In this document: positions 1 to 5,995 of the stretch, piece after piece
Layout: the number at the start of each line of letters is the position of its first letter
How positions within the stretch are numbered: the first letter of the stretch is position 1
Source of the DNA: Bacteroidales bacterium
GTDB taxonomy: Bacteria; Bacteroidota; Bacteroidia; Bacteroidales; Muribaculaceae
Length of the DNA stretch: 12,167 bases
Reading direction: 5' to 3'
Assembly (NCBI GenBank): GCA_900752535.1
Contig: CAADVV010000191.1
Location: 1-12,167, forward strand
Made by a program: the position numbers and the translations under genes
Notes under the pieces: model-generated
The model's input: the letters and a program-made list of their open reading frames with translations, nothing else
Database searches by the model: none
Told to the model about the DNA's origin: nothing

Positions 1-116
1 GGCGAATAAGAATTGTCAATCACCTTTGCATCCCTATCGTTCACCCTCGGAATACTCATCTCCGAAGGGTTGACTGGCATACCTGAGTAGTTACGTTGTA
101 TGGTTAGATGTTTCAT
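1..116 (-). CDS. Start of an unrecognised operon gene (partial, runs off the window)
   Basis: An open frame begins with ATG at 116-114, one base after the CotH-family stop (TAA at 120-118), and stays open for 38 codons to the window edge. The peptide begins MKHLTIQRNYSGMP and continues with polar sequence rich in Asn, Arg and Asp. It has no signal peptide or membrane segment, so the product is probably cytoplasmic. A purine stretch (AAAAAGG on the coding strand) lies inside the end of the CotH gene about 15 bases ahead and is a poor ribosome site, so translational coupling to CotH is likely. I do not recognise the family from this short piece. The one-base spacing makes it the fourth gene of the radical SAM, dehydrogenase and CotH operon. 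Confidence 0.6.
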   Translation of the reverse strand, partial: MKHLTIQRNYSGMPVNPSEMSIPRVNDRDAKVIDNSYS

Positions 117-117
117 G

Positions 118-1533
118 TTACTTGATTATTACCTTTTTATGATTTATGATATAGACTCCTTGTCTCAAATTTGAAATTGCCTCCGTTTCGTTCTTGAATT
201 TTCCAATAACGATGCCTTGAAGGTTATAGACTGTGACAGAGGAGCCGGTTTGGTCTTCCATTGGCATTTGTACGGAGGCATATGGGCTTACAGGAAGATG
301 ATTGTCAAACCATTCGATGTTGCGCCTGAGTGCGTTTTTGATACGGTCTGCGCGGAGTTGAGCCGTCTGTGTCGGGTCTTCATTCCATCTTGCATAATCA
401 TTAGCCCATGCACTTCCAAGCGGCAGTACAATTTCGTCGATTTGATTATATATTTCTGACAACCGAGCCGGATAAACCTCACGCCACACTCGTTCAACAG
501 CTTTAGAGAAACTGTCGTATTGAATAATCTCGCCTATCCAGTGAGGTGTAAACCCGTAATGGACTTTCATTCGGAAGGTGTAATCAGTTTTCTCTCGGTT
601 GTAACAGACCAAATCCCATATCGGACCGGCAACCCATCTGGCATTTTCCGACAAGTCCTTATGAAGATAGAAACTGCCGTGAAAACCGTCTGGATTGTCC
701 ATCACTTCCTGCAATATGAAGAAACGTGCCATACTTTCAACATCAATATATTCCTCCCACTCGGTCGAAGTCTTATCGGAAGAATAGATTGCTGCGTTTA
801 TTGTCTTAAACTCGTTGGTAAGCCACTCCAATTGAGCATCAGACAAATCTTCAGGCGAATGATAGCGCAGTGTAAGGTTCCATCTGCTGTTTTCAGGAAT
901 TGTAATCTGATTTTTGTCATGATAGTTGTCAACCTCTACAAGCCAGCCCCCTTTTATTAAGTCGGGGTTTGTTTCCTTATCCTGCTGTTCATGGATATTT
1001 ACCCTGTTTTCGTCAATCCGTATGGTTTCGGTAAGAAAATATAGACCGATATAGTCGCCGTTCAATACGACTTCGACCGGTCGGAAACTCGGGGTCCATT
1101 CCATTCCCATAAGTTTCCCTAGTTGTAATCCTGCGACAGTGTTTTCGGTAGGTTTCAGCAACGCCCAGTGTTTGTTTTGGGGCATACCCATCATGGCGGT
1201 CTTTTTAGCGAGCTTGATTTTGTAAGGTTTCTTCGGCCCTTTCCAGGAAGAATGACCTCTGCCACGTATCTGCATAGGCAATGGCTCAGCCTCCGTGCCA
1301 AGAGCTTCGATACCTTCCACTCCCATCGGGTCAAGCCGGTAAGTGGCATTCAGATATACCTCCTTAGACACGATAGGCTTATTATTTTCAGTATCTATGT
1401 GTAATACCGGCAAAGTACCGGATATAGATATTGGAGATGAAGCGGGCGGATTTACCGCGTCTATTTCGTCCGTACACGAAAAGAGCGTCAATGCGACTAA
1501 AAAGCAGCCGATTACTTTTACAAGATTTGTCAT
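118..1533 (-). CDS. CotH-family (protein-kinase-like) lipoprotein with C-terminal sorting-like domain
   Basis: The protein has 471 residues. Its N-terminus is a lipoprotein signal with hydrophobic stretch and lipobox LFS-C (Cys20), predicting a lipid-anchored envelope or surface protein. Residues about 85-410 match the CotH family. Visible signatures are RGRGHSSWKGPKKPYKIKL (residues 90-108), the LNGDYIGLYFLTE segment (157-169), and NPDGFHGSFYLHKD followed by GPIWDLV (280-309). Characterised CotH proteins are atypical secretory-pathway kinases that phosphorylate coat proteins; the substrate here is unknown. In most homologues I can recall, the WD motif continues with Asp or Asn (WDxD or WDxN), whereas here it is WDLV, so kinase activity is uncertain. 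Residues about 431-471 (VTVYNLQG through GVYIINHKKVIIK) resemble a type IX secretion C-terminal domain, an odd partner for a lipobox. The start overlaps the upstream stop by ATGA, fixing the start and suggesting translational coupling. Confidence 0.88.
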   Translation of the reverse strand: MTNLVKVIGCFLVALTLFSCTDEIDAVNPPASSPISISGTLPVLHIDTENNKPIVSKEVYLNATYRLDPMGVEGIEALGTEAEPLPMQIRGRGHSSWKGPKKPYKIKLAKKTAMMGMPQNKHWALLKPTENTVAGLQLGKLMGMEWTPSFRPVEVVLNGDYIGLYFLTETIRIDENRVNIHEQQDKETNPDLIKGGWLVEVDNYHDKNQITIPENSRWNLTLRYHSPEDLSDAQLEWLTNEFKTINAAIYSSDKTSTEWEEYIDVESMARFFILQEVMDNPDGFHGSFYLHKDLSENARWVAGPIWDLVCYNREKTDYTFRMKVHYGFTPHWIGEIIQYDSFSKAVERVWREVYPARLSEIYNQIDEIVLPLGSAWANDYARWNEDPTQTAQLRADRIKNALRRNIEWFDNHLPVSPYASVQMPMEDQTGSSVTVYNLQGIVIGKFKNETEAISNLRQGVYIINHKKVIIK

Positions 1534-2567
1534 AAACGTTGTTTTAGCAATGAAAGTAACTGGTATGTTGTAAGCATACTTGTCAATGGTGATAAATTCT
1601 CGCCCGAATGTTCCACCATGTCGGCAAATGCCTTAATTTCTGACAAAAAGCCTTGCGTATATAGCTGGTTGTTGGCAAGAAGCGGGTTGAAGTTGTTCCG
1701 CTCTACAAGTGTCTGTTCGGTATTCGTAAAGAGGCCCAGTTTCTCCAGCGGCATTCCTGCAATCCTGTTCGGATGCGGGTAATGGCATAGTCGCTCCATC
1801 TGTTCAAGGTGATATTTCCCGGTCGGAGTGTTGACATGGAGCGTTTCTTTTGGATCAGTCCATGAATATGCGGTGGATAATTCAATAAAGCCTTTGGCGA
1901 CTCCGTGAGAAAGTAATGCCTGAACAGTCGTTGTGCCGTGCCTGTCAATCCGTTGGACAGACCTTAATTCAGCATTACCGAATAGACATAATGCCAGATC
2001 AACCGGATGAATAAACAAGTCCGTATAAGGGTTTCCTTCGGGATATGCTCCTGTGTGATATGATAATGTATAGCTTATTGGCTCGTTTTTCGACAGCCGT
2101 TTCTTCAGTTCCCGTACTAATGGAGAGTATCGCTTCTGCATACCGGTCATAACTATTTGTCTTTTGTCAGCGGCGGTCAATAATTCAAGCTGATCGAGCG
2201 TCTGACATGGAGGTTTCTCCACAAACAGATATTTGCCGGATTCAATCACGCGGACACATATATCATAGTGTGATTGTGGCGATGTGCATACAAAGACACC
2301 CTTCACTTCGGGGTCATTCAGTATGATATCTAATGATGTAGTTGCCGTCACCCCGAAACGGCGTTCAATCAATGCCTGTTTGTCAGGGATCTTACAGCAG
2401 ATGTATTTCAGCGGTATTCCGAGATACTGCAACACCGGGTAAAGGTTCTGCAAGGCATGACTGCCCACACCTACAAACGCGTACATTGCTGAGTATGGCG
2501 ATTGCAGCATTCTTCTGTTACGGAGTGACCGCCAGCGTTGTATGCCGCTGTCTATGAATCCTTTCAT
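1530..2567 (-). CDS. Gfo/Idh/MocA-family NAD(P)-dependent oxidoreductase
   Basis: This 345-residue protein has the usual family length and layout. An N-terminal Rossmann fold carries the dinucleotide motif VGVGSHA (residues 32-38) after about 28 extra residues. The conserved EKP motif is at 117-119 (FVEKPP), whose Lys normally serves in substrate and cofactor binding. A candidate catalytic His187 lies in IHPVDLALCLFG in the C-terminal alpha/beta domain. Family members oxidise or reduce hydroxyl groups of sugars, inositols and related compounds in the cytoplasm using NAD(P); the substrate here cannot be read. The start overlaps the radical SAM stop by ATGA and the stop overlaps the CotH start in the same way, so the three genes form one transcription unit. 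This suggests work on the same product as the radical SAM enzyme, possibly a modified sugar or cyclitol, but that is inference. Confidence 0.88.
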   Translation of the reverse strand: MKGFIDSGIQRWRSLRNRRMLQSPYSAMYAFVGVGSHALQNLYPVLQYLGIPLKYICCKIPDKQALIERRFGVTATTSLDIILNDPEVKGVFVCTSPQSHYDICVRVIESGKYLFVEKPPCQTLDQLELLTAADKRQIVMTGMQKRYSPLVRELKKRLSKNEPISYTLSYHTGAYPEGNPYTDLFIHPVDLALCLFGNAELRSVQRIDRHGTTTVQALLSHGVAKGFIELSTAYSWTDPKETLHVNTPTGKYHLEQMERLCHYPHPNRIAGMPLEKLGLFTNTEQTLVERNNFNPLLANNQLYTQGFLSEIKAFADMVEHSGENLSPLTSMLTTYQLLSLLKQRL

Positions 2568-3631
2568 TTCTTTATTGTTTTTAGATATTTTCGATAAGCC
2601 AGGCGGCTGTCAGCACACCAACGGTATTCTCCGTATAACATTTCTATAATCTTCTTGGGTAAGACCTTCTCCAGATTACGGAGCAGTATTATGTCATATT
2701 TACGATGAAAATTTATCCAGCACCCATTACATTCTTTTGAGTGGCGACATTGTGTTGCAATGCTTTCAGCCGAGTTAAAAATCTCGTCAAGAGATTTATT
2801 CCTGATATTGCCGAGAGTGACATCAAGGTTCTGGCAGACAGGCACATTGCCGTCAGGATGGATTACAAGCGAGTTGGTGATTGAATGGCAGCGCAGGCGC
2901 AGATTCCCATTGCGCCACTGATCGTAAAGAGCCACAAAATCATAGTTCTCCTGTGTGTCATGTATGTTGGCCGGGATTTGTGAAATATATTCCTCACCCT
3001 GCGCTTTCAACATTTCGGCTTTCGTATCAAAATATGCCATTGTGCCGTATATGCCTATGCGTATGTCAATTCCATAGCGTTTCGCAACTTCAATGGTATA
3101 TTCCATATCCTTGAAACTATTGAACGGCGAGAGGCAGAACATAAGCGATATGGGGATTTCATCTTTCAGTTCTTCGATGACTCTTATCACTTTGTCGTAG
3201 CCGTCAACGCCACGCATATTTTTGTATGTGTTACGGTCACCGTCAAGCGACAGATACAGATGTTTGGGGCGATAACGTCTTGTTAGGTCTATCACCTTTT
3301 GCGACAGGAGGCAGTTTGAGAGTAGCGTGTAATTGGGATGATTCGCCTGAAACCACTCCATTATCTCATCGGCCTGTGGATGCAGCACGAACTCGCCACC
3401 CTCAAGTCCTACTGTCGTATTGCGGTTTATGCAACGACTTGACATCAACGACACGATTTCATCTTTGGAAAGCGTGTCATGTGGTTTTTGCCATATCGAG
3501 CAGTGTCGGCAGCGCGACTGGCAGCGGTTGGTGGCGTAGATCATAAGCTGCGCCAGCTTCTTGCTCTTCGGAAATAGAATATTCCGAATGAAAAGCACTC
3601 CGTTTCGTAGGTAGTCTGATATTTGATACAT
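2564..3631 (-). CDS. Radical SAM/SPASM-domain protein
   Basis: The protein has 355 residues. The radical SAM cluster motif CxxxCxxC is at Cys37, Cys41 and Cys44 (CQSRCRHC) and the SAM-binding GGE at 78-80 (GLEGGEF). A strand motif, HLYLSLDG (124-131), is also typical. The C-terminal part is SPASM-like: IHPDGNVPVCQN (258-269), then LGNI and a Cys295, Cys301, Cys304 group, with Cys248 and Cys266 as further ligands for an auxiliary iron-sulfur cluster. SPASM enzymes modify peptides, proteins, sugars or cyclitols. Only 36 residues precede the first Cys, so there is no RiPP recognition element, which argues mildly against a peptide substrate. It leads the operon with the dehydrogenase and CotH genes; a 76-base gap with a hairpin separates it from the sigma gene. 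The ATG at 3631 has only a weak AAAAGG close by. Confidence 0.9.
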   Translation of the reverse strand: MYQISDYLRNGVLFIRNILFPKSKKLAQLMIYATNRCQSRCRHCSIWQKPHDTLSKDEIVSLMSSRCINRNTTVGLEGGEFVLHPQADEIMEWFQANHPNYTLLSNCLLSQKVIDLTRRYRPKHLYLSLDGDRNTYKNMRGVDGYDKVIRVIEELKDEIPISLMFCLSPFNSFKDMEYTIEVAKRYGIDIRIGIYGTMAYFDTKAEMLKAQGEEYISQIPANIHDTQENYDFVALYDQWRNGNLRLRCHSITNSLVIHPDGNVPVCQNLDVTLGNIRNKSLDEIFNSAESIATQCRHSKECNGCWINFHRKYDIILLRNLEKVLPKKIIEMLYGEYRWCADSRLAYRKYLKTIKK

Positions 3632-3642
3632 GCCTTTTGTGT

Positions 3643-3673
3643 CGGTAATTTCACCGTATAGATGAAATCACCG
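3643..3673 (-). terminator. Hairpin between the sigma-barrel gene and the radical SAM operon
   Basis: On the minus-strand transcript an 11-bp stem (CGGUGAUUUCA pairing with UGAAAUUACCG, one G-U wobble) encloses a 9-base loop. It lies 35 bases after the sigma-barrel stop and 12 bases before the radical SAM start. No U-tract follows (the next bases are ACACAAAAGGC), so it may be a U-poor terminator for the sigma gene or a 5'-leader structure controlling radical SAM translation. The wobble pairs only in minus-strand RNA, which fits a role in that transcript. Confidence 0.45.
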
Positions 3674-3674
3674 G

Positions 3675-3687
3675 CAAAAGACTGCAT
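3675..3687. repeat. 13-bp direct repeat, copy 1
   Basis: The sequence CAAAAGACTGCAT on the plus strand is identical to bases 5286-5298. This copy lies 44-56 bases upstream of the radical SAM start and 20 bases after the sigma-barrel stop. On the coding strand it reads ATGCAGTCTTTTG. It may be a shared regulatory element of the two transcription units, or chance. Confidence 0.35.
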
Positions 3688-3707
3688 ACTGAAGCAACTT
3701 ATATCAA

Positions 3708-5249
3708 TCACCATGTGAATCTCAATCCGATAGGTATCGTGAACTCAAACGGTTTTTCCTGACGGATTGTCTTGACATCAGAGCCGGTGTTGAAATAATA
3801 TCGGAACGATGGTTCAGCGTATATGCTGAATGACGGCGTGAAATGGTACTGGATGCCAAGTCCTCCCTCTACCGACCACTGCAAGGGAGCTTTAATATGG
3901 AGAAAATCCTTATTCGTGGTTCCTAATTTCGGAGAATATTCCAGAATTGATTGAGTGCCATAAACAGGAATATCCAACGCGCCGCCACCTTGACCATACA
4001 GCGAGAACCCGTTGTATGTTAATATCCGATAGTTGAGTTTTAACGGAACGCCTATGTAATGTATGCGCTGGATTGTTTCTTTGTGCATCAGTTCGCTTTC
4101 CGAAAGGAAGTCTGACCGCAAGAATGTGTAACGCAGGCCGGTTTCTATGCTCCAACGTGATGAAAGCGATTTGTTGAGAGACAGTCCTATTACCAGCGGC
4201 ATATAATGACGTGTTTTCTCAGTAACGTCGATTTCTCCGGAGGGACCTTCCACATCAGGCACATCGGGATTAGGTATCCGGTATCGGTTTAAATCATTTT
4301 GTTCAATGCTGCCGGAGTATGCCAATGCCAAAGACCAATTTGGGTTTTCGGCATGTTGGGTATTTGGGAAATCCTCTTGTGCAATAAGTTCTTCTCGATT
4401 TATGATATTTTGAAATACTCTTACGGTGTCGTTTGCAATACTGTCATTCTTAATAGCCGGTATACTGTCGGATGTAATTGTTATCTCTGCTATATTTTGT
4501 TGCGTTTCGGGATGCTGTATTGCCTTGTAAATCCTTTTTGTACTTGGCACGATACTGTCAGTCGCTGAATTTGCACCATCGATTGAGTCGGTAACGAAGG
4601 GTAGTTCTTGATCCGTGTTACTGCTTATAATCGGTGTTGATAGTGTTTCTTCTCTACGATTGATAGCCCAGTGCCAGACAAGCAATATAATTCCGATAAT
4701 TGAGAGGATACCCATCTCCATACGATATTGCGTGATCATACGTCGCAGCATTGCCTTTGCGTGCGTAAGTTGCGAAGATGAAGAGTGGGGAGCAATGCCA
4801 AGCAACGACCCGATTTCCTTGTGGGAAAGCCCGTCAAGAATAGCCAGGCGAAAGACTTTGCCATAGCCGTTAGGAAGTCTGTCTATGATGCTGTCTATCT
4901 CTTCCCACGTCAATTCCGTGTTCCTTATATTGTCCTCGTCGGTTTCTGTGGTGATTGAAACATCTGACAATGGGACAAAGATATGATTTGATTCCTCTTT
5001 AAGATATTGGAGAGCAAGATTTTTCATTATAGAGGTAAGCCAAGCCTCTACCTTCTCGGCGTTTTTCAAAGAGCCTATTGAGGCAAATGCAATAAGGAAG
5101 CCATCGTGCAGAATATCCCATACAGCATCGTGATCATGGACATAATACGCCACAATCTCATACATGGAGGTAAGATAAGTCTGATAAAGAATCCCGAAGG
5201 CTTTTCTATCTCCCGACTGACAGCGTTGTATAAGATGTCTTTTATCCAT
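3708..5249 (-). CDS. ECF-like sigma-70 factor fused to a transmembrane helix and outer-membrane beta-barrel domain
   Basis: One uninterrupted frame gives 513 residues from the ATG at 5249, chosen because MDKRHLIQRCQSGDRKAF is a typical ECF N-terminus. Alternative starts are ATG at 5264, ATG at 5285 and TTG at 5288. Residues 1-88 form sigma region 2. Residues about 115-170 form region 4 with a helix-turn-helix (LSHKEIGSLLGIAPHS, 141-156). One hydrophobic helix follows at 178-194. Residues about 195-300 form a Ser/Thr/Asp-rich linker, presumably periplasmic. From about 303 to the end the protein shows alternating, aromatic-rich strands and ends in GLRFTW, like a small outer-membrane barrel. The predicted molecule spans both membranes with its sigma domain in the cytoplasm. 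Dual membrane-spanning anti-sigma factors are known in Bacteroides; here no anti-sigma domain is visible and the sigma factor itself is tethered. Release by proteolysis is inferred. It lies upstream of the radical SAM operon, a candidate target. Confidence 0.85.
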   Translation of the reverse strand: MDKRHLIQRCQSGDRKAFGILYQTYLTSMYEIVAYYVHDHDAVWDILHDGFLIAFASIGSLKNAEKVEAWLTSIMKNLALQYLKEESNHIFVPLSDVSITTETDEDNIRNTELTWEEIDSIIDRLPNGYGKVFRLAILDGLSHKEIGSLLGIAPHSSSSQLTHAKAMLRRMITQYRMEMGILSIIGIILLVWHWAINRREETLSTPIISSNTDQELPFVTDSIDGANSATDSIVPSTKRIYKAIQHPETQQNIAEITITSDSIPAIKNDSIANDTVRVFQNIINREELIAQEDFPNTQHAENPNWSLALAYSGSIEQNDLNRYRIPNPDVPDVEGPSGEIDVTEKTRHYMPLVIGLSLNKSLSSRWSIETGLRYTFLRSDFLSESELMHKETIQRIHYIGVPLKLNYRILTYNGFSLYGQGGGALDIPVYGTQSILEYSPKLGTTNKDFLHIKAPLQWSVEGGLGIQYHFTPSFSIYAEPSFRYYFNTGSDVKTIRQEKPFEFTIPIGLRFTW

Positions 5250-5265
5250 TGATTCAAAAACCATC

Positions 5266-5298
5266 TTAATAGATGCTCGCAACATCAAAAGACTGCAT
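5266..5298 (-). other. Ten-codon leader ORF abutting an alternative sigma-factor start
   Basis: ATG at 5298-5296 opens a 10-codon frame (MQSFDVASIY) ending in TAA at 5268-5266. One base later comes an ATG (5264-5262) in frame with the sigma-barrel gene. This could be a leader peptide coupling translation into the sigma gene from the 5264 start, or a chance ORF. The ATGCAGTCTTTT it starts with is part of the 13-bp repeat shared with the radical SAM upstream region. Confidence 0.2.
5286..5298. repeat. 13-bp direct repeat, copy 2
   Basis: CAAAAGACTGCAT is identical to bases 3675-3687. It lies just upstream of the sigma-barrel coding start and would fall within its 5' leader if the promoter at about 5350 is real. 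Confidence 0.35.
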
Positions 5299-5349
5299 GG
5301 ACTTTCAAAAAATCGTTATCTACAATTTGTATGTCAACCTATATCTACG

Positions 5350-5380
5350 CAAATTTAGCTATATTATTTGGCAATAAGGT
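5350..5380 (-). promoter_or_regulatory. Candidate Bacteroidetes-type promoter for the sigma-barrel gene
   Basis: On the minus strand TAAATTTG (5357-5350) matches the Bacteroidetes -7 consensus TAnnTTTG exactly. The matching -33 TTTG is not clear; the nearest is TATTG, with too short a spacer. Transcription from here would give a leader of roughly 90 bases to the preferred start. Confidence 0.3.
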
Positions 5381-5391
5381 TAGAACTAACC
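5378..5391. promoter_or_regulatory. Perfect short dyad, possible operator
   Basis: GGTTAGAACTAACC has 6-bp perfect inverted arms and a 2-base centre. It lies where the -33 element of the candidate sigma-gene promoter would be, a common place for a repressor site. No regulator is assigned. Confidence 0.25.
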
Positions 5392-5400
5392 ATACTTAGA

Positions 5401-5440
5401 CAAAAAAAGACTACCTCGGCGAAAATATTATGGATAGTAT
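5401..5440 (-). terminator. Possible rho-independent terminator after the small ORF
   Basis: On the minus strand an imperfect stem (ACTATCC with GGTAGT, one bulged base) is followed at once by CTTTTTTTG, a run of seven T. The stem is weak, so the T-run is the main evidence. It lies just downstream of the small ORF ending at 5443 and would isolate it from the sigma-gene promoter. Confidence 0.3.
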
Positions 5441-5442
5441 AA

Positions 5443-5601
5443 CTATTCTTCTTCATTAAATGCATGGAGGAATTCTTCATCTTCCTCCAAATCAGCAAAG
5501 ATGAGGTTAAAAAGCAGTCGCATTTCATGGTTTTTTATTGCAAAATACACTTGTCTATTTATAGAATTAATTACATAATATTCTGATAATAAGTAATTAA
5601 T
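5443..5601 (-). CDS. Small acidic-tailed ORF, possibly a gene remnant
   Basis: A frame open from just after a TGA (5604-5602) to TAG (5445-5443) encodes up to 52 residues. They include YYVINSINRQVYFAIKNHE, then MRLLFNLIFADLEEDEEF and an acidic end (HAFNEEE). The composition looks protein-like in an otherwise stop-rich AT-rich stretch. It lacks a good full-length start: an ATG just upstream is out of frame, GTG at 5550 gives 35 residues, and the first in-frame ATG at 5523 gives 26. It may be a small protein gene or the 3' remnant of a larger one. A possible terminator follows it. I do not recognise a family. Confidence 0.3.
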   Translation of the reverse strand: MNYLLSEYYVINSINRQVYFAIKNHEMRLLFNLIFADLEEDEEFLHAFNEEE

Positions 5602-5950
5602 TCATTCTTCGACAAGGACGAGTATTAAACAGGAATTTTAACGTAAACACCCGATAGTCAATGATTTAGCAAAATATAATTTGTTTGGCTAAATTATGAC
5701 AATTCTAATATGATTTGTGTATATAGAAATGAATTCTCCTGACGACTATATCTCATTATGTTGGGGTAGCTGTATCTTCGTAGCGAATATCATGGTGATG
5801 TTTCGAGATTCTATAATCGCTATTCAGGTTTAATGTCCTCAATTAGCGATGTGGTTTCTTGCCGAAAATCTTTTAGTCCTAAATCGATTTTATTGAATAT
5901 CGGAAGCCTTCATATCGGCATATTGCTTAATTGGCCCAAGTTGCGCTACG
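5602..5950. other. AT-rich intergenic stretch without a supported gene
   Basis: All frames are broken by frequent stops. The only structure seen is an AT-rich inverted repeat at 5664-5694 (ATTTAGC and GCTAAAT, 17-base loop), too weak to name. No RNA gene was recognised. Confidence 0.4.
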
Positions 5951-5994
5951 ATTTACCTCAATTTACGATAAATTGCGACAAATTACGATAATGC
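5951..5994. repeat. Degenerate 10-bp-period tandem repeat after the Fic remnant
   Basis: Successive 10-base units read ATTTACCTCA, ATTTACGATA, AATTGCGACA and AATTACGATA, with a partial fifth. The period is exactly ten, close to one helical turn. The array begins two bases beyond the stop of the Fic remnant on its minus-strand transcript. It could be a cooperative protein-binding site or a decayed repeat. Confidence 0.45.
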
Positions 5995-5995
5995 T

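Noticed and set aside
3541..3687. 48-codon ORF overlapping the radical SAM start, considered as a RiPP precursor
   Set aside because: It overlaps the enzyme gene out of frame by about 90 bases, lacks a leader/core layout, and the enzyme has no room for a peptide recognition domain at its N-terminus.
5664..5694. AT-rich inverted repeat with 7-bp arms and a 17-base loop
   Set aside because: Such pairs are expected by chance in AT-rich DNA, and no gene or promoter is associated with it.
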